Shown here one piece after another: positions 53,771 through 62,241 of a stretch of 64,000 bases of DNA; the first letter of the stretch is position 1, and every line of letters starts with the position of its first letter. A program made the translations under genes and the position numbers. Below the pieces are notes generated by a model. That model ran no database searches, had not been told where the DNA came from, and saw nothing but the letters and a program-made list of their open reading frames with translations. This stretch comes from Streptomyces sp. WMMC940 (lineage in GTDB: Bacteria; Actinomycetota; Actinomycetes; Streptomycetales; Streptomycetaceae). The stretch spans positions 7,366,001 through 7,430,000 of the forward strand of contig NZ_JAPZBC010000001.1 of NCBI RefSeq assembly GCF_027460265.1, in the 5' to 3' direction.

Positions 53771-53811
53771 ATCTTGAATATTAGTCGAGTGGGCGTCGGC
53801 CGTGCAATCCC

Positions 53812-54324
53812 GTGGATAATGATGCGGGTGTGCCGGTGGACAGAGATGCGGACGTTTCGTTGACGAGTCGACGCGAGCCGTTCCGGGCCCGGGTGCAGGG
53901 AGGAGTCCTGGCTGCGATCGCGCTGGGCGGGCTGCTGGGCGGGACGGCCCGTTACGCCCTGGGGCTGGCGTTTCCCACGTCTGCGGGGACGTTTCCGCTG
54001 ACGACGTTCGCCGTCAATGTGTCCGGGGCGTTCCTGCTGGCGTTGCTGCTGGTGTACATGATGGATGGCCGGCAGCGGTCCCGGTACGTAAGGCCGTTCG
54101 CCGCCGTCGGGTTCCTCGGCTCGTACACCACGTTCTCGACGTGGATGGTCGACACCGATCGCCTTCTGGGCGACGGCCATTACACCCTCGCGGCGCTCAA
54201 CGTGGTCGGCAGTCTGCTCGCCGGCCTGGCCGCCACCGTGCTGGGCCTGGCGGTCGGTCGGAAGGCAGTGATCTGGACCAGCGGCCGCGCCCGGACCGGG
54301 AGCGGGTCCGGGAGGGCGCGATGA
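53812..54324 (+). CDS. Fluoride channel FluC/CrcB subunit 1
   Basis: 170 residues. Four membrane helices in FluC arrangement with family motifs GGLLGGTARYALGLAF, TTFAVNVSGAFLLALLL (pore Asn) and GFLGSYTTFSTWMVDTD (Phe/Thr/Ser region). FluC proteins form dual-topology dimers that export fluoride. An extra ~25-residue N-terminal extension precedes helix 1, and a basic tail follows helix 4. The last 4 bases overlap the next fluC (ATGA), consistent with a hetero-dimeric pair. The start (GTG 53812) has no good ribosome site. Confidence 0.88.
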   Translation: MDNDAGVPVDRDADVSLTSRREPFRARVQGGVLAAIALGGLLGGTARYALGLAFPTSAGTFPLTTFAVNVSGAFLLALLLVYMMDGRQRSRYVRPFAAVGFLGSYTTFSTWMVDTDRLLGDGHYTLAALNVVGSLLAGLAATVLGLAVGRKAVIWTSGRARTGSGSGRAR

Positions 54325-54689
54325 TCACCCTGCTCGGCGTCGGGGCGGCGGCGGCTCTCGGGGCGGTCGCGCGGTACGTGCTCGACCAGTACGTGCAGTA
54401 CCGGAAACCCGGTGCGTTCCCGCGTGGCACCTGGCTGATCAACATCACGGGCTCGTTCGTCCTGGGGCTCTTCGTGGGCCTCTTGGCGCGGCACGGGCTT
54501 CCTGAGCAAGTCCTGACGATCGTCGGTGCGGGCTTCTGCGGGGCCTACACGACCTTCTCCACGTTCAGCTACGAGCTGGTCCGCCTGTGCGAGCAGGGCA
54601 GGGTCGGGAAATCGCTGCTGTACGGCGCGTCCAGCCTCGCGGTGGGATTGCCCGCGGCTGCGGCCGGGTTTGCCGCCGGGACGTTCTGA
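54321..54689 (+). CDS. Fluoride channel FluC/CrcB subunit 2
   Basis: 122 residues, minimal FluC. Motifs: GAAAALGAVARYVLDQYV, TWLINITGSFVLGLFVGLL (pore Asn) and GFCGAYTTFSTFSYELVRL. Its pair is the preceding gene with a 4-bp overlap. Many Gram-positive bacteria use two different FluC subunits of opposite orientation. Genes for formamide use follow on the same strand. Confidence 0.92.
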   Translation: MITLLGVGAAAALGAVARYVLDQYVQYRKPGAFPRGTWLINITGSFVLGLFVGLLARHGLPEQVLTIVGAGFCGAYTTFSTFSYELVRLCEQGRVGKSLLYGASSLAVGLPAAAAGFAAGTF

Positions 54690-54876
54690 GACCGCAGTCG
54701 GCCCGTCCTGAGAACGCCGTCCGGGGAACAGCGCGGCCCGGATGTCCGGGACTTGACACGCGGATTCGCGAGTCGTCTCCTGGAAGGAGAAGGAACACGT
54801 CGTGGCACACGCTGATCAGAGCGACCGCCACACTTTATCTGGTTTGCCAGCACCCACCGGCACCCGGAGGCTGCTG

Positions 54877-55155
54877 ATGGCAACCTATGAATACCTATGC
54901 AGCCGTTGCGGGCCTTTCGACGTGAAGTTGGCGATCGGGACAGCGCCCACCCATCACGGCTGCCCTGTTTGCACGGGCACCGCGCGACGCGTGTACTCCT
55001 CGCCCGGCCTCGCGCTGACCTCGCACACGGTCGCCGCCCTCCACGAGCGGGACGAGCGCTCCCGTGACGCCCCGGCAGTGGTTTCCGAAGTGCCGCCGGG
55101 CGAAAGGGTGCCACGGCGCCCCCATCCCGCCCTCTCGCGGTTGCCGCGACCCTGA
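54877..55155 (+). CDS. fmdB: FmdB-family zinc ribbon protein
   Basis: 92 residues. N-terminal zinc ribbon MATYEYLCSRCG with a second CxxC (HGCPVCTGTARRVYSSPG), the standard FmdB layout; the rest is a disordered tail rich in Pro and Arg. ATG 54877 has GGAGG 6 nt upstream. In Methylophilus FmdB is a putative regulator of formamidase; here it lies two genes before fmdA with amiS between. Its exact role is unknown. Confidence 0.9.
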   Translation: MATYEYLCSRCGPFDVKLAIGTAPTHHGCPVCTGTARRVYSSPGLALTSHTVAALHERDERSRDAPAVVSEVPPGERVPRRPHPALSRLPRP

Positions 55156-55234
55156 GGGCGGTGGTCGCCAGGGCAGAGAACGTTGTCAGACGGGTTTCGG
55201 TAGTCTCCATACGGCCTGAGGAGGTGCGTCCCCG

Positions 55235-55858
55235 GTGGGCAACGTGGGACTGCTCTTCGTCGGTGCGGTGCTCTTCATCAACGGCTTGCTGCTCCTCGGA
55301 AAGGTTGACGCCAAGGCGGGAGCGGTGTTCAACCTCTTCATAGGCGCACTGCAGGTACTGACGCCGACCTACCTCATCTTCACCGCCGGCGACGACCCCA
55401 TGAAGATCCTGGCGGCGTCCGGCATCTATCTGTTCGGCTTCACCTACCTCTACGTAGGTATCGGGCTGCTCGCCGGTCTCGACAGCACCGGTGTCGGCTA
55501 CTACTCGCTGTTCGTGGCCGTCTCGGCCCTGGGATACGCGTTCGTGAACTTCCGGCTCCTCAAGGACCAGGCCTTCGGCGTCATCTGGCTCTACTGGGCC
55601 TTCCTGTGGTTCCTGTTCTTCCTGCTGCTCGGCCTCAAGATGGACGCCCTCAGGGAATATACGGGCTGGGTCACGGCCATTCAGGGCTGGGTCACCGGAG
55701 TGATTCCCGCCGGGCTGCTGCTCTCCGGCTACTGGAAGCACCCCACCGAGATCGCCATTGCTCTGGCGGTGTTCGGCGTCGTGGTGTTCGCGGCGCTGTG
55801 GCCGCTCACCCGGAGTTCACGGCAACCCACCCGTGCAACTCCGGGGGCAGAAGCGTGA
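55235..55858 (+). CDS. amiS: AmiS/UreI-family amide/urea transporter
   Basis: 207 residues, six or seven membrane helices. Family segments: GLLFVGAVLFINGLLLLGKV, GFTYLYVGIGLLAGLDSTG and VIWLYWAFLWFLFFLLLGL. Homologues form pores for urea or short amides (UreI) or accompany amidases (AmiS). It precedes formamidase by 38 bp, so formamide is the likely cargo. GTG 55235 has GAGGAGGT 8 nt upstream. Confidence 0.92.
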   Translation: MGNVGLLFVGAVLFINGLLLLGKVDAKAGAVFNLFIGALQVLTPTYLIFTAGDDPMKILAASGIYLFGFTYLYVGIGLLAGLDSTGVGYYSLFVAVSALGYAFVNFRLLKDQAFGVIWLYWAFLWFLFFLLLGLKMDALREYTGWVTAIQGWVTGVIPAGLLLSGYWKHPTEIAIALAVFGVVVFAALWPLTRSSRQPTRATPGAEA

Positions 55859-55896
55859 GCACACCAATGTGACCTGATCGGAACTAAGGAGCTGTC

Positions 55897-57147
55897 ATGC
55901 CCGAAGTGGTATTCAGTGTGGACCAGAGCAAGTCGATGCGTGATCAGGACGTGCCCGGGCACAACAGGTGGCACCCGGACGTCCCCACAGTCGCGATGGT
56001 GAAGCCGGGAGCGGAGTTCCGTGTGGAGTGCCGTGACTGGACCGACTGCCAGGTGGGCAACAACGACTCCGCCAACGACGTACGCGACATCGACCTGACC
56101 ATCCCTCATATGCTCAGCGGTCCGATAGGCGTGGAGGGCGCCGAACCCGGCGACCTGCTCGTCGTCGACATCCTCGACCTCGGTCCCGTGCCGCAGCAGA
56201 CCGGCGACATGGCGGGCCAGAACTGGGGCTACACCGGCATCTTCGCCAAGGCCAACGGTGGCGGCTTCCTGACCGACTACTTCCCGGACGCCTACAAGGC
56301 GATCTGGGACTTCCACGGGCAGCAGGCCGTGTCCCGTCATCTGCCCGGGATCCGCTTCACCGGGATCACCCACCCCGGGCTGTTCGGAACAGCACCGTCG
56401 GCCGAGATGCTCGCTCGCTGGAACACCCGTGAGAAGGCGCTGATCGACACCGACCCGAACCGGGTCCCGCCACTCGCCGTACCTCCGGACACCACCAACG
56501 CCCTCGCCGGCACGGCGACCGGCGACCTCGCCGATCGCATCGCAGCGGAGGGCGCTCGTACGGTGCCGGCCCGCGAGAACGGAGGCAACCACGACATCAA
56601 GAACTTCACACGCGGCTCGAGGGTCTATTACCCCGTGCACGTCAAGGACGCCAAGCTGTCCGGAGGCGATCTGCACTTCAGCCAAGGCGACGGAGAGATC
56701 ACGTTCTGTGGAGCCATCGAGATGGGCGGCTTCATCGACTTCCACGTCGACCTGATCAAGGGCGGCATGGAGACGTACGGCATCTCCACCAACCCCGTGT
56801 TCGTCCCGGGCAACGTCGAGCCCAGGTACACGGAGTTCCTCACCTTCATCGGGATCTCCGTCGACCACGACACCGACACCAACTTCTATCTGGACGCGAC
56901 GCTGGCCTACCGCCGGGCCTGCCTCAACGCCGTCGAGTACTTCAAGAAGTTCGGCTACAGCGGAGAGCAGGCCTACCTGCTCATCGGCTCCGCCCCCATC
57001 GAGGGACGCATCAGCGGCATCGTCGACATTCCCAACGCCTGTTGCTCGCTGTACGTCCCCACCGCCATATTCGACTTCGATGTCCGGCCCACCGCCGAAG
57101 GCCCGATGAAGGCCGATCGCGGCAAGTGCGCGGTGAGCACCGCCTGA
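55897..57147 (+). CDS. fmdA: Formamidase (FmdA/AmdA family)
   Basis: 416 residues, usual for formamidases of the acetamidase/formamidase family. Hydrolyses formamide to formate and ammonia (EC 3.5.1.49). Family segments: VFSVDQSKSMRDQDVPGHNR near the start, PGDLLVVDILDLGPVPQ, GRISGIVDIPNACCSLYVPT near the end. AAGGAGCTGTC precedes the ATG. With amiS, fmdB and divergent fdh, the set imports formamide, splits it and oxidises the formate, giving nitrogen and NADH. Confidence 0.95.
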   Translation: MPEVVFSVDQSKSMRDQDVPGHNRWHPDVPTVAMVKPGAEFRVECRDWTDCQVGNNDSANDVRDIDLTIPHMLSGPIGVEGAEPGDLLVVDILDLGPVPQQTGDMAGQNWGYTGIFAKANGGGFLTDYFPDAYKAIWDFHGQQAVSRHLPGIRFTGITHPGLFGTAPSAEMLARWNTREKALIDTDPNRVPPLAVPPDTTNALAGTATGDLADRIAAEGARTVPARENGGNHDIKNFTRGSRVYYPVHVKDAKLSGGDLHFSQGDGEITFCGAIEMGGFIDFHVDLIKGGMETYGISTNPVFVPGNVEPRYTEFLTFIGISVDHDTDTNFYLDATLAYRRACLNAVEYFKKFGYSGEQAYLLIGSAPIEGRISGIVDIPNACCSLYVPTAIFDFDVRPTAEGPMKADRGKCAVSTA

Positions 57148-57167
57148 CCCGCACCGGACGACCACGC

Positions 57168-57197
57168 GGCCCCGCAGCAGGAAGGACTGTCGGGGCC
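57168..57197. terminator. Hairpin after fmdA
   Basis: GGCCCCG (57168-57174) pairs perfectly with CGGGGCC (57191-57197), with an inner CAG/CTG pairing in the 16-nt loop, ~20 bp after the formamidase stop. It lies before the convergent lstF-like gene. Confidence 0.65.
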
Positions 57198-57329
57198 CTG
57201 CGGTGCGGGGATCGGCCCCCCCACCGGGCCCAGGGCGATGGATCAGCTCTGCGAGTCCCCTTCGCGGACGGACGGCACTGCGACGGACGGCGACCACGCT
57301 GCCCGTGACCCCCGCGACCCGCGGTCGCC

Positions 57330-58013
57330 TCACCCCAGGACCGCGGCGAGCTCCGGGAGGTAGTCCGCCAGGAACCCCAGGTCGGTGGCCCGGCCGAAGT
57401 CCGGGTGGTCCCGGTGATCGGGCAGACGGGCCAGTTCCCTGCGGCCGAAGTACCCACTGGGGCCGGCGCCGCCGGGGCGGGCCGGATCGCCGTTCCAGGC
57501 GGGGTCGGCTGCCACCAGGGGCAGACATCGCTCGAAGAGCCGCTGGCAGATCCGCAGCCCGCGGCGCAGAACCAGGTGGAACGGCTCGTCGGGCCCGATC
57601 GGATAGCGATCGGCGGCAAGAACGGGGCCGGTGTCGATGCCCTCGTCCACCTGGTGGAGGGTCGCGGCGAACTCCCGCTCGCCGCGCAGCATCGCGTAGA
57701 CCAGGGCCACTTCCGGCAGCCCCCGGTAGGCGGGCAGCGGACCGTGGTGGACGTTGAGGACGCGCAGCCCGCTGGACAGCACCGGCGCACGGAAGACGTT
57801 CCGGTTGTTCAGCGACCAGACGACGCCGTCCGTGCTGGCGTCGACCAGTTCGGCCGCCATGGAGTTGACGTCCGCGACGGCACGGAAGGGAACATCGGGC
57901 CGAGTGGCGTTCGCAGCCGGGGGAGGCCCGCAGACCAGGTCCACCGGCAGGTCGCTGTCGAGGGTGTGCTGAACGGCGCGCCACAGGAGAGCGCCCTCTC
58001 CGACGAAGATCAC
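57330..58013 (-). CDS. lstF: Formyltransferase of the beta-lactone cluster (LstF-like)
   Basis: 227 residues, formyltransferase catalytic domain only. The Asn-His catalytic segment is LNVHHGPLPAYRGLP and the Asp-containing segment LHQVDEGIDTGPVL, as in methionyl-tRNA formyltransferases; the tRNA-binding C-terminal domain is missing. It should N-formylate the amino acid carried on or released from the NRPS, using formyltetrahydrofolate. GTG 58013 overlaps the NRPS gene stop (GTGA). In lipstatin biosynthesis the last gene, lstF, encodes this type of enzyme. Assignment depends on cluster context. Confidence 0.82.
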   Translation of the reverse strand: MIFVGEGALLWRAVQHTLDSDLPVDLVCGPPPAANATRPDVPFRAVADVNSMAAELVDASTDGVVWSLNNRNVFRAPVLSSGLRVLNVHHGPLPAYRGLPEVALVYAMLRGEREFAATLHQVDEGIDTGPVLAADRYPIGPDEPFHLVLRRGLRICQRLFERCLPLVAADPAWNGDPARPGGAGPSGYFGRRELARLPDHRDHPDFGRATDLGFLADYLPELAAVLG

Positions 58014-61000
58014 GAGCCGCTCCGCAGCGCCTCGACGGCCTCGACCACCCGGCCCAGTGTCAGTTCGTCGCTCAGGGTGCCGAGTCGGGTCAGGAACCGC
58101 TGCTCCGCGTCCCTCCCCAGCAGCTCCTGGCCCAGCGCTGCCAGCATCTCCAGGACGGCGAGCGAGTCGCCGCCCAGAGCATGGAAGTCGGACGAGGCAT
58201 CGAGGTCCGTGGCTTCGCAGCGCAGGACACGGGCCCAGATCCCGGCCGTCACCGCGGCCACACCCGGACCCGGCTGGTGTGCCGACCCCGCGGGACACGG
58301 TCCGCCGGCGGGGGCCGGGACCTCGGTGGCCTCCGCGGGGCGCGGCCCGGCGGCCGGTTCCGGGACGTCGGTCGCCCCGGCAGGAGCGGCTGCCCCGTCG
58401 AAGGGGTTCGGCAGCGCGCCGCGGTCGGTCTTGCCGCTGGCTGTCTCCGGCAGTCCGGTGACCGTACACATCACCGAGGGCACCAGGTGGGACGGCAGCG
58501 AGCGCTCGAGCTCCGCTCGTACGGCCGCCTCGTCGAAGGCGGCAGTGCTCCGGGCCGGCACCACGAAAGCGCACAGCGCCGGCGCGCCGGTGTCGTTCCT
58601 GCGGCGGGCGACCACCGCGGCCTGCGCGATGTCCGGCAGAGCGGTGAGCGCGGCCTCGACCTCGCCCGGCTCGACACGGTGACCGCGGATCTTCACCTGG
58701 GAGTCGATCCGGCCGGCGTACTCCAGCTGTCCGTCGGGCAGGCGGAGCGCAAGATCACCCGTGCGGTAGGCGCGTCGGCCGTCCGGGAGATGGACGAAAC
58801 GGTCGGCGGTCAGGTCGGGGCGGCCGAGGTAGCCGCGGGCCAACTGGACGCCGGTCACGTGGAGTTCACCCAGCTCGCCGTCCGGGACTTCGCGTCCCCG
58901 CTCGTCGAGTACGGCCACGGACGTGCGGTGCACCGGCACTCCGATCGGTGCCGACGGGCGTCCGGTGCCGTCGTCGACGACGGCGACGGTGCAGGCCACC
59001 GTGGCCTCGGTAGGGCCGTAGATGTTCACGAAGAGACAGTCGGGTCCGAAGGATGCGCGTGCCCGGCTGCTGCCGGCCGTGGTGAGATTCTCGCCGCCGG
59101 ACTGGAGGGCGCGGATGCCCGTGGCGCGGATTCCGAGGCGCCAGGCGAGATCGAGGTGGGTCGGCGTCATCCCCAGGGTGTTGGCCAGCCGTCCGGAGAA
59201 CATCTCGCGCAGCTTGACGTGGTCGAGCTCACCGGGCACCGGCACGACGGCACCGCCGTGCACCAGGGGCGGGAAGATCTGCATGATCGAGAGGTCGAAT
59301 CCGGGGGAGAAGGAGTACGCGGCCCGGGTCTCCTCGTCGCAGCGCATGAAGGGGGCGATCCACCCGACGACGTTGGTCAGGCTGCGGTGCTCGATCTGTA
59401 CGCCCTTGGGCCTGCCGGTGGAGCCCGAGGTGTAGATGACGTACGCCAGATCGTCGGGACCGGGAGCGGCGGCGGCGAGGGCCGCGCGGTCCTGCTCGTC
59501 GACCGTCGCTCCGTCGCCCGCGACGTGCTCGAGGAGGAGCGTCGTGCAACCGCTGCCCCGGGCCCGGTCGCACGAGGCCGTCTCCGAGAGGCAGATGCGA
59601 GCCCCCGCGTCGTGCAGCAGTTCCTCGACCCGCCGCGCCGGATTGCGCACGTCGACGGGCAGGAAGGCCGCGCCCGCCTTCAGGACGCCCCAGACTCCGG
59701 CCAGGCCCATTGCCGAACGGTCCGCCAGTACTCCGACGACCTCGCCGCGCCGGACGCCGCGGGCGAGCAGCTCGGCCGCGACGGCGTCGGAGCGACGGTC
59801 CAGTTCCGCGTACGACCACCGCAGGCCGTCGCCGAGCACAGCGGGTGCGTCCGGCCGGCGGGCGACCTGAGCCCGGAACAGCCGCACCACCGAGTCGTCC
59901 AGCGAAGGGAGGCCGCCGGGCCCGGGCGCGAGCAGCAGCTCGGCGGCGCCGGGCTCCCGCGGCGCCGCCGGGGGCGGCGTGCACGAGAGGGGTGCGTCCG
60001 CGCCCAGCGCGGAGTCGATGCGATCCAGCAGGGCCTCGCAGTGCTCGCCGACGTCCGCGGCTCCACGGGCGGAGACCACGAGCTCGATGTGCTCGGGCAG
60101 TTCCAGCAGCGCGATGCTGACCGGTACCAGGGGAGCGTGCACCGGCAGGGCGTACACGGTCGTCGCGGTGAACTCCCCTGCGCTGAAGTCGGCAGGCGCC
60201 AGCCGGCCGGCGTTCGACACGATGGCCGACGCCAGGTACCGGTGCCGTGCCGAGGCGGCGGCCCGCGACGCGCCCACCAGGGCCGCTGCCGCCGGAAGCG
60301 GAAGGCGGGCCAGAGCCGCTTCCACGCCGGCCGCCAGTTCCCGCCGGGAGGCCAGCGCGCCCAGCAACCGCCGGTGGACGGCGTCCGCGCCCTGGCCGGA
60401 CGGGACGTCCAGGAACACCGGTAGCGCCAGATTGGCCGTCGACGACACACCGGGGTCGTGACGTCGCAGATCCACGGGCACCATGATCCGGGCTCCCGGG
60501 CCGGGAACGCCCTCCGCGATCGCGGCCGCCACCTTGGCGGCCAGCGCCGGGTGGCGGCCCGCCACCGTACGCCGCCGCCACACCGAACAGCTGCCGGACC
60601 GGCCGCCGAGCGGTGAGCGCTGGTCGAGCCCGAGACGGGGGCGCTGCCCGGTTCTGCCCACCGCGTCCAGGAGCGCGTGGTCGGTCAGCGAGTCCCCGGC
60701 GCCCCGCGGAGGTTCACCGCGCAGGGCCCGGAACACCTCCGTGGCCCATACCGACACGCCCTTGAGGTCCATCACGGCGTGGGACGCCCTGAAGACCACG
60801 GTGCCGGGTTCGCCGGTGAGTAACAGCACTTCGCAGCCCGGGCGGCCCTCCGCGTGGGCGAGCGGGGTGGTGAGCTCCGGCGGTCCCGTGAGCGCCGTGC
60901 GGTCGAGCGCCGTTCCTTCGACGACCACGACCCGCGGGGGACGTCCGCCGTCGACCCACATCCTGCCGCGGCGCACCAACCGCGCCCCGGGGCATGACGC

Positions 61001-61204
61001 CGAGGCCTCCGCCACGGCACGGCTCAGGGCCAGGGCGTCGATCGGCCCGGTGCCCTCGACCACCAGCTGGAGCACCAGCAGTTCGCCCAGCCGGGCGGCG
61101 GCGAGATAGGACCACTCGGTGGGGGAGACGGGTCGGCGGAAGGTCGCCCGGCCGCGAGACCCGGTACCGGCACCGCCGCCCACGGCGACGTGCTGCGTGC
61201 TCAT
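58010..61204 (-). CDS. lstE: Single-module NRPS, condensation-adenylation-carrier (LstE-like)
   Basis: 1064 residues. The N-terminal ~430 residues form a condensation/acyltransferase-like domain with HxxxD in SHAVMDLKGVSVW (His 142, Asp 146). The adenylation domain (~450-950) has YVIYTSGSTGRPKGVQIEH, NIYGPTEATVACT, YRTGDLALRLPDGQLEYAG and ASGKTDRGALP. The carrier domain has HALGGDSLAVLEM (Ser ~1012). No thioesterase. The residues I would align to the specificity code are D-L-M-(T)-Q-G-I-V-A-K; low certainty. The condensation domain would acylate a hydroxyl on the lactone chain with the carrier-bound amino acid. Two nt after lstD; AGGAAGGTG precedes ATG 61204. Confidence 0.85.
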   Translation of the reverse strand: MSTQHVAVGGGAGTGSRGRATFRRPVSPTEWSYLAAARLGELLVLQLVVEGTGPIDALALSRAVAEASASCPGARLVRRGRMWVDGGRPPRVVVVEGTALDRTALTGPPELTTPLAHAEGRPGCEVLLLTGEPGTVVFRASHAVMDLKGVSVWATEVFRALRGEPPRGAGDSLTDHALLDAVGRTGQRPRLGLDQRSPLGGRSGSCSVWRRRTVAGRHPALAAKVAAAIAEGVPGPGARIMVPVDLRRHDPGVSSTANLALPVFLDVPSGQGADAVHRRLLGALASRRELAAGVEAALARLPLPAAAALVGASRAAASARHRYLASAIVSNAGRLAPADFSAGEFTATTVYALPVHAPLVPVSIALLELPEHIELVVSARGAADVGEHCEALLDRIDSALGADAPLSCTPPPAAPREPGAAELLLAPGPGGLPSLDDSVVRLFRAQVARRPDAPAVLGDGLRWSYAELDRRSDAVAAELLARGVRRGEVVGVLADRSAMGLAGVWGVLKAGAAFLPVDVRNPARRVEELLHDAGARICLSETASCDRARGSGCTTLLLEHVAGDGATVDEQDRAALAAAAPGPDDLAYVIYTSGSTGRPKGVQIEHRSLTNVVGWIAPFMRCDEETRAAYSFSPGFDLSIMQIFPPLVHGGAVVPVPGELDHVKLREMFSGRLANTLGMTPTHLDLAWRLGIRATGIRALQSGGENLTTAGSSRARASFGPDCLFVNIYGPTEATVACTVAVVDDGTGRPSAPIGVPVHRTSVAVLDERGREVPDGELGELHVTGVQLARGYLGRPDLTADRFVHLPDGRRAYRTGDLALRLPDGQLEYAGRIDSQVKIRGHRVEPGEVEAALTALPDIAQAAVVARRRNDTGAPALCAFVVPARSTAAFDEAAVRAELERSLPSHLVPSVMCTVTGLPETASGKTDRGALPNPFDGAAAPAGATDVPEPAAGPRPAEATEVPAPAGGPCPAGSAHQPGPGVAAVTAGIWARVLRCEATDLDASSDFHALGGDSLAVLEMLAALGQELLGRDAEQRFLTRLGTLSDELTLGRVVEAVEALRSGS

Positions 61205-61206
61205 GA

Positions 61207-62241
61207 CTACCGCACCTTCCTGATGTACTCGTTGACGCCGCCGATGCTGTCGATCCAGGCCTCGAGCCGGGCCATCCCCACGTCGTGGGGGACCGGCGGC
61301 GGGGCCAGGTCCCGTCGTGCGGCGGAGGTGTCGTACGTCGCCGAACGCGTCAGCAGGGCCAGCGTGTACCGGGAGAGCGGCGGGGAGGAGTGCCTGGCCA
61401 GCGGCGGCAGCTTCCAGAGCGTGTCCGCCGTGGTGGCGAGCGCCCGCAGCAGCCCGTGGGAGATCTGCCGGGTGGGGGCCTTGCCCCCGAACCGTCCGGC
61501 GAGGACGGCGAGCATGCTCCACACCTCCACCGGCTCCCGGTCGGCGATGAAGTACGCCCGTCCGCCGACCCCGTCGGCACGTGCCGCCTTCACACAGGCA
61601 TCGGCGGCGTTCTCGCAGTAGCACAGCGAGGCGTACACCGGCCTGCCACCGGAGAGGTCGGGCAGACGTCCCGTCATCATCTTCGCGATCAGCCGAGGCA
61701 TGAAACCGGAGTGGTCACGCGGGCCCCACACGGCCCGCGGGCGCAGTGCGACGGTGGTGAACTCCCTGCGGTCCGCGGCCAGGACGAGACGCTCCGCTGC
61801 GGCCTTGGTCTCCGAGTAGAGGTTGAGGTGCCGTGCGGGGTAGGGCTCGCTCTCGTCGATGTCGAGCTGGTCACCACCGCGAACGCCCATCAGCGCGCTG
61901 GGGCTGCTGATGAACACGAAGCGCCGTGCCCCGGCCCGCCGGGCCGCCGTCATCAGGCGCTCGGTGCCCCCGACGTTCTCGTCCCGGAACTGTGCCCGGG
62001 TGCCTCGGTCGGTGACCCGGGCCGCGCTGTGGTGCACGACGTCGATCCCTTCCGTCGCCCTTCGCAGGGACGCGGTGTCACGCAGATCCCCGTACGCGAA
62101 CTCGATGCCCGTGACGGTGCGCAGATGGCTGAGGTCGCTCTCCTCGCGGACGAGGACCCGCACCTTGTCGCCCGCGCGCAGACAGGCATCGACGATGTGG
62201 CTGCCCAGGAACCCGGACGCGCCCGTCACCAGTACCTTCAC
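61207..62241 (-). CDS. lstD: NAD(P)-dependent 3-keto reductase, OleD/LstD-like
   Basis: 344 residues, extended SDR with VLVTGASGFLGSHIVDACLR (GxxGxxG), ISSPSALMG, and the catalytic YSETKAAAERLVLAA (Tyr-x3-Lys, NLYSETK). The C-terminus, GGRAYFIADREPVEVWSML and ARRDLAPPPVPHDVGMARLE, matches OleD proteins of olefin/beta-lactone pathways. OleD reduces the 2-alkyl-3-keto acid from OleA to a 3-hydroxy acid for OleC. GTG 62241 overlaps the OleC-like stop (GTGA). Confidence 0.88.
   Translation of the reverse strand: MKVLVTGASGFLGSHIVDACLRAGDKVRVLVREESDLSHLRTVTGIEFAYGDLRDTASLRRATEGIDVVHHSAARVTDRGTRAQFRDENVGGTERLMTAARRAGARRFVFISSPSALMGVRGGDQLDIDESEPYPARHLNLYSETKAAAERLVLAADRREFTTVALRPRAVWGPRDHSGFMPRLIAKMMTGRLPDLSGGRPVYASLCYCENAADACVKAARADGVGGRAYFIADREPVEVWSMLAVLAGRFGGKAPTRQISHGLLRALATTADTLWKLPPLARHSSPPLSRYTLALLTRSATYDTSAARRDLAPPPVPHDVGMARLEAWIDSIGGVNEYIRKVR

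Noticed and set aside
53702..53811. Fluoride riboswitch before fluC
   Set aside because: The conserved fluoride-aptamer segments could not be found on either strand.
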